Positions 44,922 to 55,434 of a stretch of 64,000 nt of DNA are shown piece after piece. Source of the DNA: Leptolyngbyaceae cyanobacterium C42_A2020_001 (GTDB lineage Bacteria; Cyanobacteriota; Cyanobacteriia; Leptolyngbyales; Leptolyngbyaceae); contig JACYLN010000089.1 of NCBI GenBank assembly GCA_015272515.1, forward strand, positions 28,095 to 92,094, given 5' to 3'. Numbering within the stretch: the first letter of the stretch is position 1; every line of letters starts with the position of its first letter. The position numbers and the translations under genes were made by a program. Below the pieces are notes generated by a model that worked only from the letters and a program-made list of their open reading frames with translations, was not told the DNA's origin and ran no database searches.

Positions 44922-45290
44922 CTACATCAGGTCACGGTGAACTGAAATTTCATCCACACGAATTTCAAAAGGAGTGCCCATTTCAGGAGGTGGGCAAATA
45001 CAGATTTTAGCACTCGGAACAAATTGCTGTAGCGCTTTGCCTAACAGCGTTACATTGTTCAACACGCGCCAGTTCGTCATCATGTCTGTGCACTGAATCA
45101 CAAGCATCAGCACATCAACTCCGGCCGTGATTTGCCAGTCGCAGCGCAGCAATAATCCCTGCGTAACACCATCACACGACTCATAAAAATGTCTGGTGAC
45201 AGCATCCTCTAACTGCTGCTGAAGAAATTTGTCTACCTGTCCTAATTCAGCAGGAGAGCGATCTTCGGGGGAAAGAAACGGGGTGACCAT
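44922..45290 (-). CDS. Conserved hypothetical protein of cyanobacteria
   Basis: 122 residues from ATG 45290 (MVTPFLSPEDRSPAEL). It is soluble and mixed alpha/beta, with WQITAGVDVLMLVIQCTD in the middle and GTPFEIRVDEISVHRDL at the end. I know no named domain. It lies tail to tail with panB (3 bp gap). Confidence 0.65.
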   Translation of the reverse strand: MVTPFLSPEDRSPAELGQVDKFLQQQLEDAVTRHFYESCDGVTQGLLLRCDWQITAGVDVLMLVIQCTDMMTNWRVLNNVTLLGKALQQFVPSAKICICPPPEMGTPFEIRVDEISVHRDLM

Positions 45291-45518
45291 CGGCAACTGC
45301 CTTTGTGAAGTCCTTATTAACCAGTGTAGCCTCTGTGTAAACCTGTCTTCATTCGCTTAAGCTTTGCTACCAGTTTGCGTTACAGCCCGTTGCATGACTG
45401 TGGCGTAGATCACGAGATGGACTTATTTATCAGTGTTTCAAGTTTCTGAAATATTCAGTTGGCAAGTTTTATCCCAAAGTGCTAGGAATTAAAGCGTGAT
45501 GCAACCATTAAGAGCAAG

Positions 45519-46991
45519 ATGACAGACAATTACGAGACTGAGCGGGATTATGCAGAGCTTGAACCCGAAGTTGAAGAAGTCGCTGACAAACCTGATTCTC
45601 CTCCTGTCTCTTGGCACTCAAACGATTGGACTATCTCAGTTCTGCGTGATAAGTATGAACGTGGGCAAATCAATTTGCAACCTCACTATCAACGTGAGTA
45701 TGTTTGGGATCAGAAACCAGAGTTACCATCACGTCTCATAGAATCTTTGTTGCTACAGATACCGATCCCACCCCTTTATTTTGTGCGCCTTGATACAGGG
45801 AAGATTGAGGTAGTTGATGGGCAACAGCGTTTAACAACGTTAATTCGATTTGTCACTAACAAATTCAAATTGAAGAAACTTCAAAAGTTAAGCAGTTTGA
45901 ACGGCAGGTTGTTTCAAGAATTGACTGAACAAGACCAAGAAAAAATCGCTGATGCAACCATCCGCAGTATTGTCATTGATGCAGGCACTAACCAGGATTT
46001 ACGTTACGAAATTTTTGAGCGATTAAATCGTGGGGCAATGGCATTAAATGAACAAGAAATTAGAAACTGTGTTTATCGAGGTTTGTTCTGCGACTTGCTA
46101 GCGGAGTTAGAGCAAGATGCCAACTGGCGAAGAATTAAAGGAGATAATGCTCCCGAGGCACGGTTTATCGAGCGTGAAATGATCCTACGCTTTTTTTCGT
46201 TTACGAACCGAATCGATCATTATGCAGGAAACTTAAAGCGTTTTCTCAACGATTACATGGGTAAATACGCTCCTAAAGATAAGGCTCAAGTGGCTGAACT
46301 TGGAGGAATGTTCCGTCAGACTATGCAAAACGTTTACACCGTATTTGGTGAAAATGCAGGGCGGCTATATTCTGTGGATGAAGGGGTATCACAAGACGAA
46401 GGAAGATGGGAAAAGAAATTTTCTATCTCTGCTCTCGATATTCAGGCATCCGCACTCATAGGGCACCCACCTTCAAAAATACAACCTATAGCGAAATCCA
46501 TTCTTGAGGCTTATAAGTTTTACATTGCAACCAATCCACAGGTTCGTACTGCAATTTCACGTCGTCCAGCAGGAACCGAAGCTACGAAAACCCGATGGTT
46601 TGGATTTAAAACTATTGTCCAAGAAATCCTTAGCAGTCCTGTCAGTTCGGGAGAAGTAAATGATCCTTTGTTTGAAGCAAAAGTTCTCTTTAAAACTGGC
46701 TATTTCCCCGCGGCTGGTGCGATGGCTGGCGTTATCCTTGAGCATCACTTAAAGACGTTATGTGAAACTCAAACACCCCCACTAAAACTACGTGGTAATA
46801 CAATTGATCCATTAAGTGAAACTTTAAAGTCTGCTCAGATTTATGATCAAACGCAACATCGTCGTATTCAACTAATGGCTGATATTCGGAACCGTTGTAG
46901 CCATTCAGTGACCAAACCCGCTTCAAAAGAGGAAGTTTGGGAATTGATCGAGGATGTCAGTAGGTTTATGGCTAGCTATCCAGTTGCATAA
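45519..46991 (+). CDS. DUF262-HEPN fusion protein, putative defence nuclease
   Basis: 490 residues. The N-terminal half is DUF262 (as in GmrS and SspE): QPHYQREYVWD (~55) and the nucleotide/ParB-like motif VVDGQQRLTTL (D101-R105 region), then RLNRGAMALNEQEIRN (~170). The C-terminal ~110 residues form an HEPN-type helical domain, KTGYFPAAGAMAGVILEHHL, ending with R457-N-R-C-S-H462, the RNase motif of active HEPN proteins. The DUF1524/HNH nuclease that DUF262 often carries is missing, so RNA cleavage by HEPN may be the effector. The gene has no GCGATCGC octamer and is AT-richer than its neighbours, which suggests acquisition. It stands alone. The gene's role is inferred, not shown. Confidence 0.8.
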   Translation: MTDNYETERDYAELEPEVEEVADKPDSPPVSWHSNDWTISVLRDKYERGQINLQPHYQREYVWDQKPELPSRLIESLLLQIPIPPLYFVRLDTGKIEVVDGQQRLTTLIRFVTNKFKLKKLQKLSSLNGRLFQELTEQDQEKIADATIRSIVIDAGTNQDLRYEIFERLNRGAMALNEQEIRNCVYRGLFCDLLAELEQDANWRRIKGDNAPEARFIEREMILRFFSFTNRIDHYAGNLKRFLNDYMGKYAPKDKAQVAELGGMFRQTMQNVYTVFGENAGRLYSVDEGVSQDEGRWEKKFSISALDIQASALIGHPPSKIQPIAKSILEAYKFYIATNPQVRTAISRRPAGTEATKTRWFGFKTIVQEILSSPVSSGEVNDPLFEAKVLFKTGYFPAAGAMAGVILEHHLKTLCETQTPPLKLRGNTIDPLSETLKSAQIYDQTQHRRIQLMADIRNRCSHSVTKPASKEEVWELIEDVSRFMASYPVA

Positions 46992-47051
46992 ACTAAAAAT
47001 AGTTAACTGCTAACAATTTTTTCTCAGCAGGTAGTAGTTAGAACTTAAAGT

Positions 47052-47096
47052 GATCGCCCCATCCTGATCATCAGCAAAGACATCAGGGGAGCGATC
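47052..47096. terminator. Hairpin between two convergent genes
   Basis: gatcgccc (47052-47059) and ggg-a-gcgatc (47086-47096) pair with one bulge. The hairpin lies between the stops of the DUF262-HEPN gene and the transketolase-like gene. There is no T-run, so termination is only a likely role. Confidence 0.4.
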
Positions 47097-47121
47097 TCTG
47101 AGAGTTAAATGCCTGGATTGA

Positions 47122-49035
47122 TTAGCCAACCAGTTCTTTCACCTTATTGATGATGCCAACAGGATCGATGCCCTGGTGGGGGTACTGTTCCCACAGTCCA
47201 CCGCAACCTTCGTGATGAGTGCCGAGGTAGGCATACTTGGGCGCATAACCGCGTTCTAGCAACCAGGAGCCAAAACGGCTACCCAAACCTGTTCTGCGGT
47301 TGAACGCTTCCACAACTAGCACAAACGGAGCCTTGCCGATTTTGGCGATCGCGTCCTCATCCACCACATTCAAGGTAGGTTTGTTGATCAAGCCCACATC
47401 AATCCCATCTTGCTTCAAGCGCTCCACCGCATCCAATGCCCGATATAGGGCATCGCCAAAAGCAACAATGTAACCCGCTGTGCCTTCCCGCACCACTTCA
47501 TCTTTGCCAGGGGTAAAGGTGTAGCCACTGCCAAACATCTCGTTGCCGTTGCCGTCAAGAATCATCGGCGTTTTGGAGCGAGTGGAGAAGATGAAGCGCA
47601 AACCTGGATCGAAAAAGACCTTTTCCACGCAGGCTTTCATCTGGTTAGCATCGGCAGGGAAGTAGAGTTTGGTATCGTAACCGTCATCCAAGCCGTTGTC
47701 TGCAAAAAAGTTGTTGAGTCCAAAGTGGCAGGTGTTGTCTGCCATATCATCGATGCCGGAGTGGGAGAAGTGGCAGAGTAAGTTGGAGTAGTTGAGCCGT
47801 GCCATCGTGATTTCCGAAATGCACATTTCCAGGAAGGCAGCGAACGTAGCAAAAATGCCTTGCTTGCCTTTCTCCATGCCAAATCCTGCTGCCGCCGAGA
47901 GGTTGCCCCGCTCCATAATGCCAGAGGGAATGAAGACTTCAGGATAAGCGTCGTGGATTTTTTTCAGTCCGCAAGAACCTTCCAGGTCGCTGTCGATCAC
48001 CACCACGTTGGCTTTACGTTCCTCTTCGCTCATCTTGCCGAGAACACTGTTCACTGCATCGCCAAACACATTCCGGTTAGAGTCCCACTTGTCGCTAATG
48101 CCCAGAAAGGTGTAAGTGTTTTTGGGTTTTTCAATACTGTTCAGGTATTCAACCGCTGCGGTATGACCCCGTTTTTCCAGGTATTGCAGTGCCAGTTTAA
48201 GGGAGATTACGTCATGCCCGTGGGTGGAGCCTTCCAAGCCGTCGATGCCGGGGCACATGGGGCGCTTGTTGATCACCGCGATCGCGCCTGGAGTAGTAAC
48301 CGCTTCATAAATCCGGCTATAGAGGCTATCCAGATCTTCGCCGTCCCCTTCCAGCACCTTGAGTCCATGCCCTTGCAGGGTTTTGGCAACGCTGAAACCA
48401 GGCAGATATTTAGAAGGATGCCCGGCAATAGTTACATCGTTGTCGTCGATGATCAGTTTGACGTTGAGGTGCTGAGCGATCGCCAATCGAGCCGCTTCTG
48501 CGTCATTTCCTTCCTGCTGCGACCCATCGGAACCCAAACAAAATACCGTCTTGCCAGGATTGGCTAATGCCACACCATTCACGTAAGGCCACATGTGCCC
48601 CAAACGACCAGAACTAAACTGCACACCCGGCGTTAAACCCAGTTCCGGGTGTCCGGGGAGTTTGGAACCCGCCATGCGATAATGCATAATTTGTTCGGGA
48701 GTCATGTGCCCGCGCAGCACAGACATAAGATATTGCGTAGCCACTCGGTGCCCAGCTTCATCAAAAAAGATGGGCACAAATTGATCGGGTGCACCGCGAA
48801 ATAGGGCATCCAGAATCATGACTTCGGGCACGGTATCGTAGGGACCGCCCGTGTGACCACCCACGCCTCTGGCAGCTCCGGTGGCAGTGAAAAACACGAT
48901 CGCATCCCGACACAGTTGAATATTGGCTTTCAGGGCTTCCCGTTCTTCAGCCGTGAGGGATGGCTTCGTCGGGTCTAGAGCAATGGGTTTGTAAGCTCCG
49001 AGGTCAATGGGAAAGCGATCGTTAGTTGTCGTCAT
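47122..49035 (-). CDS. Transketolase-like thiamine diphosphate enzyme
   Basis: 637 residues, a little shorter than the ~670 of cyanobacterial TktA, with a different start (MTTTNDRFPIDLGAYKP). The ThDP motif is FCLGSDGSQQEGNDAEAARL (~168), the second-domain signature is IPSGIMERGNLSAAAGFGM (~378), and the C-terminal domain has EAFNRRTGLGSRFG. The catalytic features of the transketolase family are thus kept, but GHTGGPYDTVPEVMI replaces the usual HPGxxxG stretch. It is probably a paralogue with a distinct sugar-phosphate substrate. It sits 0.9 kb from the rbc operon on the same strand but without shared transcription. Confidence 0.82.
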   Translation of the reverse strand: MTTTNDRFPIDLGAYKPIALDPTKPSLTAEEREALKANIQLCRDAIVFFTATGAARGVGGHTGGPYDTVPEVMILDALFRGAPDQFVPIFFDEAGHRVATQYLMSVLRGHMTPEQIMHYRMAGSKLPGHPELGLTPGVQFSSGRLGHMWPYVNGVALANPGKTVFCLGSDGSQQEGNDAEAARLAIAQHLNVKLIIDDNDVTIAGHPSKYLPGFSVAKTLQGHGLKVLEGDGEDLDSLYSRIYEAVTTPGAIAVINKRPMCPGIDGLEGSTHGHDVISLKLALQYLEKRGHTAAVEYLNSIEKPKNTYTFLGISDKWDSNRNVFGDAVNSVLGKMSEEERKANVVVIDSDLEGSCGLKKIHDAYPEVFIPSGIMERGNLSAAAGFGMEKGKQGIFATFAAFLEMCISEITMARLNYSNLLCHFSHSGIDDMADNTCHFGLNNFFADNGLDDGYDTKLYFPADANQMKACVEKVFFDPGLRFIFSTRSKTPMILDGNGNEMFGSGYTFTPGKDEVVREGTAGYIVAFGDALYRALDAVERLKQDGIDVGLINKPTLNVVDEDAIAKIGKAPFVLVVEAFNRRTGLGSRFGSWLLERGYAPKYAYLGTHHEGCGGLWEQYPHQGIDPVGIINKVKELVG

Positions 49036-49301
49036 AAAAGGATATTCCTAGTTCAGAGCGGGTTCGAGTCGCACCATCAGAATGGCGTGTAGGTGGATTG
49101 AATCAGCCGAAGATGTTACTAAACAAACTGGATGATTTTTGAACGTTCAACTCTAAGGCTAAACGCTCCAACGCTCAGTATAAAGTCGTGCGGTAAACAT
49201 TCCAAGATTTGACGGGAAGAGATCAATATCAATAGAGAAAACCAACGAACTGGATGAAGTGCCGTATTGCCTGGGTTTGTTAGAGTGAGCCAGTTCAACC
49301 A

Positions 49302-49850
49302 ATGGAGCCAACGACTTTGGTGCAAGTTATTTACTACGTGGCGACTAGTCTGGATGGTTACATCGCTACTCCAGATGGCGGGGTGGAGTGGCTACCCATT
49401 CCCGATCGCGAAGGCGAAGACTATGGCTACGCCGAATTTTATGCTTCCGTGGATGCTGTTTTAATGGGGCGCAGCACCTACGAAAAAAGCCTGGAATTTG
49501 GGGAATGGGTGTATCCAGGGAAGCCCTGCTGGGTGTTTTCGCGACAGCAGATTGACATCAACCAACCCGATGTAACGCTAACCTCCTGTTCTCCTGGCGA
49601 AGTGGTTGCCGAACTGGAAGCCCGTCAGTTTAAACGAGCCTGGTTGGTGGGTGGTGGGCAACTCGCCTCATCGTTTCGAGCACACGGCTTAATCTCGGAA
49701 TACATCATTACGATCATCCCTACCATATTGGGCAAAGGGATTCCCCTGTTTACGTCGTCTGACAGGGTAGAAAAACTAAAATTGGTAGATACTCAGACCT
49801 TCGAGGATGGATTAATTGCGCTGCGATATGTGCAAGTGCCAAACGGTTAG
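49302..49850 (+). CDS. RibD-C/dihydrofolate-reductase-like protein
   Basis: 182 residues. YYVATSLDGYIATPDGGVEW near the N-terminus, LMGRSTYEKSLEFG (~50), and AWLVGGGQLASSF (~112) are the NADPH-binding signatures of the RibD C-terminal/DHFR-like family. Many members are reductases of unknown substrate. The ATG at 49302 is acceptable; a TTG six codons later is also possible. It is convergent with rbcS. Confidence 0.85.
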   Translation: MEPTTLVQVIYYVATSLDGYIATPDGGVEWLPIPDREGEDYGYAEFYASVDAVLMGRSTYEKSLEFGEWVYPGKPCWVFSRQQIDINQPDVTLTSCSPGEVVAELEARQFKRAWLVGGGQLASSFRAHGLISEYIITIIPTILGKGIPLFTSSDRVEKLKLVDTQTFEDGLIALRYVQVPNG

Positions 49851-49911
49851 AAGTCGCAGGATTTTGGCAGCAAGGTGAAATGAACGTAGATAGCAGCCTG
49901 GGCGCATCACT

Positions 49912-49940
49912 AAAAAAAGGGATGGAAATTTATCCACCCC
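49912..49940 (-). terminator. Rho-independent terminator of the rbc operon
   Basis: On the minus strand ggggtgga (49933-49940) pairs with tccatccc (49919-49926), with one G-T pair, and is followed by TTTTTTT (49912-49918). It lies about 32 bp after the rbcS stop. Confidence 0.8.
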
Positions 49941-49971
49941 TCCTTGTCGTATTTAGTCGGTAAAACAAGAT

Positions 49972-50319
49972 TTAGTAGCGGTAGCCGCCGCTGTTGGTGC
50001 CGGGCTTATGCACGATAAAGCTCATCACCTGGCACTGCTTGATGTTGTCGAATGCCACTACCCGGATGTAGCAATTGCCATATTCAGAGCGGCATTGTTG
50101 AACTTCGTTCAGCACTTCTTGAGGACTGGAAACATTGAACAAAGGTAGTTTCCACATCGTCCAGTAGTAAGTTTCAGCGTTGGAGTCTTCGTTGAACTCA
50201 ACGCAAGGGTGGTAGCCCTGGTCGATCACATACTGAATTTGACGAGCAATTTGAGCATCGGTGAGCGGAGGCAAGTAAGAAAAAGTTTCGTACCGACGCT
50301 CTTTAGGTAGGGTTTTCAT
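49972..50319 (-). CDS. rbcS: Ribulose bisphosphate carboxylase small subunit
   Basis: 115 residues, starting [20 protein letters not shown]; this is the usual size for cyanobacterial small subunits. [11 protein letters not shown] and [19 protein letters not shown] are characteristic. It caps the RbcL octamer and stabilises the active enzyme. A gaggaaac box precedes the ATG. It is the third gene of rbcL-rbcX-rbcS, with a 110-bp repeat-rich spacer from rbcX, and is followed by a clear terminator. Confidence 0.98.
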   Translation of the reverse strand: MKTLPKERRYETFSYLPPLTDAQIARQIQYVIDQGYHPCVEFNEDSNAETYYWTMWKLPLFNVSSPQEVLNEVQQCRSEYGNCYIRVVAFDNIKQCQVMSFIVHKPGTNSGGYRY

Positions 50320-50429
50320 GGTTTCCTCAATAACGCAAAGAATGTGCTAGACGACAATTAGGGGTGAGAAAGGATAATCGGTAGTTAGTAATTGGTAATT
50401 GAATTCACTGCTGATTACCTAAATACCCA
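50320..50429 (-). repeat. Repeat-like spacer between rbcX and rbcS
   Basis: The spacer contains the imperfect repeat pair ggtagttagtaattggtaatt and attacctaaatacccactacccattacc, which are partly complementary and can fold. The ribosome-binding site of rbcS is at the rbcS-proximal end. Similar short repeats occur in other spacers. Confidence 0.5.
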
Positions 50430-50834
50430 CTACCCATTACCTGCTTCCTCTCCCGACGTAAATTCTTGTTCTGGATGGGTGTCTGAAGCGGTTGGATCAA
50501 TCTGCGTCATTCGCTCCAGTTGTTGGGTGCGCTGTTGAAGATTGGCTTGCTGAATCCCCGATCGCAGTATTTCTGGCAGGTAATCGGCAATTTCCTCAGC
50601 AATATACTCCCGGACAGTGAGAAGGCGAAACGCTAATCGTTGCTCCTCATAAAAAAGTGCCTGTAAATAAGCTTCGCTGTCCTGAATACTGTTCCGATGG
50701 GAGAACTGGCGTAACCAGTAGGCTCGTTTCGGTTCAGTTTCGTCTAACTGGGCGATCACAACCCGTAAGGCCTGATAGGTCATGTAACTCACCAGGGTTT
50801 TGGTTGTGTCTTTTGAAATCTGCTTCAGATCCAT
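50430..50834 (-). CDS. rbcX: RuBisCO assembly chaperone RbcX
   Basis: 134 residues from ATG 50834 (MDLKQISKDTTKTLVSYMTY). An upstream in-frame ATG would add 11 residues encoded by repetitive spacer DNA and is unlikely. The helical protein carries YQALRVVIAQLDETEPKRAYWL and the conserved EAYLQALFYEEQRLAFRLLT. It binds the C-terminal peptide of RbcL ([12 protein letters not shown] type), which is present in the adjacent gene. The C-terminal tail (~105-134) is polar and disordered. It sits between rbcL and rbcS as in other beta-cyanobacteria. Confidence 0.96.
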   Translation of the reverse strand: MDLKQISKDTTKTLVSYMTYQALRVVIAQLDETEPKRAYWLRQFSHRNSIQDSEAYLQALFYEEQRLAFRLLTVREYIAEEIADYLPEILRSGIQQANLQQRTQQLERMTQIDPTASDTHPEQEFTSGEEAGNG

Positions 50835-50917
50835 AAAGAAAGTAAAAAGTGAGAAGGGAAAAGGCAAAAGAGAGAACGATTCGTTTTTACCTTTTACCTT
50901 CTACCTTTAGCCTTTCA
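50835..50917 (-). repeat. Polypurine/polypyrimidine spacer between rbcL and rbcX
   Basis: Units such as tttttaccttttaccttctacctt (read on the plus strand) repeat TTTTACC. This is the same style of short repeat as in other spacers of the window. Confidence 0.5.
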
Positions 50918-52348
50918 TCAGACGGTATCAACCGCTTCAAACTCGAACTTGATTTCTTTCCATAGTTCACAAGCGGCAGCCAACTCAGGAGACCAGCGGC
51001 AAGCTTCGCGGATGATGTCTCCACCTTCCCGCATCAAGTCGCGACCTTCGTTCCGTGCTTGGACACACGCTTCCAGAGCCACCCGGTTCGCAGTTGCGCC
51101 AGGAGCGTTACCCCAGGGGTGACCCAGCGTACCACCACCGAATTGCAGTACGGAGTCATCGCCGAAGATATCTACCAAAGCGGGCATGTGCCATACGTGG
51201 ATACCACCGGAAGCCACAGCCATTACACCCGGCATGGAAGCCCAGTCTTGGGTGAAGTACACACCACGAGAGCGGTCTTGCTCAATGTAGTTCTCCCGCA
51301 ACAGGTCGATGAAACCAAGAGTAATTGCCTTGTCACCTTCCAACTTACCCACAACGGTTCCGGTGTGGATGTGGTCACCACCAGACATCCGCAAGCACTT
51401 CGCCAGAACGCGGAAGTGGATGCCGTGGTTCTTCTGACGGTCGATGACGGCGTGCATTGCCCGGTGGATGTGCAGCAACAAGCCATTCGCACGGCAGTAC
51501 TTCGCCAGGGTGGTGTTAGCGGTGAAGCCTGCGGTCAAGAAGTCGTGCATGATAATGGGCATTTCCAATTCCTTGGCAAATGCAGCACGCTCCAGCATTT
51601 CTTCGCAGGTAGGAGCGGTCACGTTCAGGTAGTGACCTTTGATTTCACCTGTTTCAGCCTGGGACTTGTGGATCGCATCTGCGACAAACAGGAAGCGATC
51701 GCGCCAGCGTTGGAACGGCTGAGAGTTGATGTTCTCGTCATCCTTCGTGAAGTCAAGACCGCCACGCAGACACTCGTAAACCGCACGACCGTAGTTTTTC
51801 GCGGACAAACCGAGCTTGGGCTTAATGGTACAACCCAGCAAAGGACGACCATACTTGTTGATCTTGTCGCGCTCAACCTGGATCCCGTGGGGAGGTCCCT
51901 GGAAGGTCTTCAAGTAAGCCACGGGAATCCGCAAGTCTTCCAAACGCAGCGCTTTCAGAGCTTTGAAACCAAACACGTTACCCACCAAAGAGGTCAACAG
52001 GTTGGTGACAGAACCTTCTTCAAACAGGTCGAGGGGATAAGCGATGTACGCAATGAACTGATTGTCTTCACCGGGAACGGGTTCGATATCGTAGCAACGA
52101 CCTTTGTAGCGATCGAGGTCGGTCAACAAATCGGTCCAAACCGTCGTCCAGGTTCCGGTCGAAGATTCTGCCGCAACGGCTGCGGCTGCTTCTTCGTAAG
52201 GAACACCAGGTTGGGGCGTAACGCGGAATGCCGCCAAAATATCCGTATCTTTTGGTGTGTAATCGGGGGTGTAATACGTTAAACGATAATCCTGTACACC
52301 CGCCTTGTACCCAGCTTTGGTCTGGGTTCGAGTCTGCGCGTAAGACAT
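50918..52348 (-). CDS. rbcL: Ribulose bisphosphate carboxylase large subunit (form IB)
   Basis: 476 residues, the usual form IB size. The catalytic lysine is in [11 protein letters not shown], the carbamylated lysine in [14 protein letters not shown], and loop 6 in [10 protein letters not shown]; the C-terminus [14 protein letters not shown] is the RbcX-binding tail. It fixes CO2 in the Calvin cycle, inside the carboxysome in these organisms. The ATG at 52348 has a ggaagggaga box. It is the first gene of the rbcLXS operon; the upstream 730 bp before the LuxR-type gene must contain the promoter. Confidence 0.99.
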   Translation of the reverse strand: MSYAQTRTQTKAGYKAGVQDYRLTYYTPDYTPKDTDILAAFRVTPQPGVPYEEAAAAVAAESSTGTWTTVWTDLLTDLDRYKGRCYDIEPVPGEDNQFIAYIAYPLDLFEEGSVTNLLTSLVGNVFGFKALKALRLEDLRIPVAYLKTFQGPPHGIQVERDKINKYGRPLLGCTIKPKLGLSAKNYGRAVYECLRGGLDFTKDDENINSQPFQRWRDRFLFVADAIHKSQAETGEIKGHYLNVTAPTCEEMLERAAFAKELEMPIIMHDFLTAGFTANTTLAKYCRANGLLLHIHRAMHAVIDRQKNHGIHFRVLAKCLRMSGGDHIHTGTVVGKLEGDKAITLGFIDLLRENYIEQDRSRGVYFTQDWASMPGVMAVASGGIHVWHMPALVDIFGDDSVLQFGGGTLGHPWGNAPGATANRVALEACVQARNEGRDLMREGGDIIREACRWSPELAAACELWKEIKFEFEAVDTV

Positions 52349-53081
52349 AATCTCCCTTCCTGTGAATTCGTCAAAAAATCGCGATCGAAATCTCTCAAAA
52401 CGATCTAAATATCGCCATTCAAATCGCCTTGAAAAGCTTGACAGGTTGCCCTATGTCAGTTAGGTGAATTAACCACTAGACTCCGAAAAGCCCGGAAATA
52501 AAGCGCTCAAACTGTGCTCACCCAATGTTTTGGAACGTGTCTAGACTGAATATATCAGCATTCAGATAAGCCAGACTTCAGTTCTTCTGTTTAGTTAAAT
52601 AAACAATAGTTATAAAGTAAGTATTAAAGTCATTCTCTGTAACATCTCTTGAATGATTTCAGTGAATTTTTTGCGTGAAGAAACCGCTGAGAATAAGTTG
52701 GGCAATCGTTTTAAAGGGTGTCGGCAGAATACGATGGATTTTTTTAGTTGAGGCTTAATCATTCGTGAGAGCTTACCTAAAACTTGCTTAGGCAACTCAA
52801 CCTAAGCCTCAAGTTGTTCATAAAATAAAACATTCAAGCCGAAAACGTGCGATTCGTTATTGCCTGGGGTTGGGTTCGTTTGGCTATTCACATCACGGTC
52901 ATGGGAGCCTGAAAAGCCAGTAATGGGTGAATAATGCGATGTAGTTCTTAGGTGGTTGCCTTGTCCATGACATTTCCTCACTGACAAAGGGTTACCTTTT
53001 CTCACCGTCAAAGCAGGAGGAACTAGATACAGTCGGGATAGATGGATTTCGCTCCTTGTTCAAAAGCCCCCCAGAGAACAT
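52349..53081. promoter_or_regulatory. Long divergent control region of rbcL and the LuxR-type gene
   Basis: 733 bp without a supported gene. It includes an AT-rich segment (52585-52630; ttagttaaataaacaatagttataaag) that could be bound by a LysR-type Rubisco regulator and host the rbcL promoter, by analogy. I did not identify a precise -10/-35 or binding site. Two small open frames here look like chance. Confidence 0.45.
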
Positions 53082-53675
53082 ATGAATAGTTTAAAAAGCC
53101 CTCCAGAGTTTCTTCAGGCAATCCTAGAAGGATTTGTTGATGGAATTCTTGTGTTAACGCATCAAAAACAACCTCTGTATGCCAACATTACGGCTCATCG
53201 CTTATGCCATCGGCTGACTCGCAAAGCCTCTACGAGTTCTATTCCGCAAGAGATCTGGCAGGTTTGCGAGGCATTAATCGAAAGTCGGAGTCTCAATCCA
53301 GAAAAACTGGTTGTGATTGAGTCAGAGGTTGAATGTGAGGAGATGACATTGCGCGTTCGTGCCCAATGGCTCATGCTGAACGGCATGGATCATCCTTGCC
53401 TGCTGGTGAGGATACAGGATCAAAATCAGACAGTACAAACATTGGCGATCGCAGAAGCTCAAAACTGGCGCTTAACTGAGCGGGAAACCCAGGTTTGGAT
53501 TCTACGCCGCTCCGGATTGAGCCGTAAACGTATCGCTGCCGAACTCTACATATCTGAAGATACGGTGAAAAAGCATCTAGGTAATGTTAAAGCCAAACGT
53601 CAAAGTTACCTAGACGAGGAAGAATGGCGGTTAAATTACAACCCACAGAATCGTAAGGAACTCTGTTCCGCTTGA
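53082..53675 (+). CDS. LuxR-type transcriptional regulator with PAS-like domain
   Basis: 197 residues. An N-terminal PAS-like region (~10-110) begins FLQAILEGFVDGILVLT. The C-terminal HTH (~125-185) has LTERETQVWILRRSGLSRKR, then IAAELYISEDTVKKHLGNV, which is the LuxR/FixJ DNA-binding helix-turn-helix. It lacks a receiver domain, so it is not a classical response regulator. A probable ligand or redox input is inferred from the PAS fold. It is divergent from rbcL and upstream of the atp genes but separated from them by a terminator. Confidence 0.87.
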   Translation: MNSLKSPPEFLQAILEGFVDGILVLTHQKQPLYANITAHRLCHRLTRKASTSSIPQEIWQVCEALIESRSLNPEKLVVIESEVECEEMTLRVRAQWLMLNGMDHPCLLVRIQDQNQTVQTLAIAEAQNWRLTERETQVWILRRSGLSRKRIAAELYISEDTVKKHLGNVKAKRQSYLDEEEWRLNYNPQNRKELCSA

Positions 53676-53722
53676 CTTCCACTCCATCCTAAAGGCATGG
53701 ATTCAACTGAATAACGCTGTTC

Positions 53723-53759
53723 AACCGGAGAATTTGAGTTTTTTCTCCGGTTTCTTTTT
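53723..53759 (+). terminator. Rho-independent terminator after the LuxR-type gene
   Basis: aaccggagaa (53723-53732) pairs with ttctccggtt (53743-53752), followed by tttcttttt. The hairpin has a 10-bp perfect stem and separates this gene from atpB. Confidence 0.88.
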
Positions 53760-53870
53760 CACGATCAATTGTGTGAACATCTGTAACCCGTTCAGTGATA
53801 AGCTGTTTGTTGGCAATTTTTAAGATTGTTTTCCAGTTCAATCGTTAGGTTAGCTGAGTCACAGAAGTAG

Positions 53871-55337
<1,467 letters not shown>

Positions 55338-55352
55338 GGGGTTACAGACTAG

Positions 55353-55380
55353 GGGCTAGGAGCTTGTTTTCTCCTAGCCC
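55353..55380 (+). promoter_or_regulatory. Intercistronic hairpin between atp beta and epsilon genes
   Basis: gggctaggag (55353-55362) pairs perfectly with ctcctagccc (55371-55380). No T-run follows, so it looks like a processing or attenuation element and not a full terminator. Confidence 0.55.
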
Positions 55381-55434
55381 TTAGAACCTACAACCTGAAT
55401 CTCATTTATTCTTCCGACGCAAAAGTGTAGATTT

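Noticed and set aside
47860..48567. 235-codon plus-strand frame opposite the transketolase-like gene
   Set aside because: Antisense shadow of a conserved gene; no domain and no ribosome-binding site.
49055..49085. ggttcgagtc, a tRNA T-arm-like sequence before the transketolase gene
   Set aside because: No acceptor stem, D-arm or anticodon arm can be built around it.
51059..52282. 407-codon plus-strand frame opposite rbcL
   Set aside because: It is exactly antisense to the conserved rbcL gene, whose codon bias produces long open antisense frames.
52610..53011. Two small minus-strand frames upstream of rbcL
   Set aside because: AT-rich chance frames, no ribosome-binding site and no recognisable sequence.
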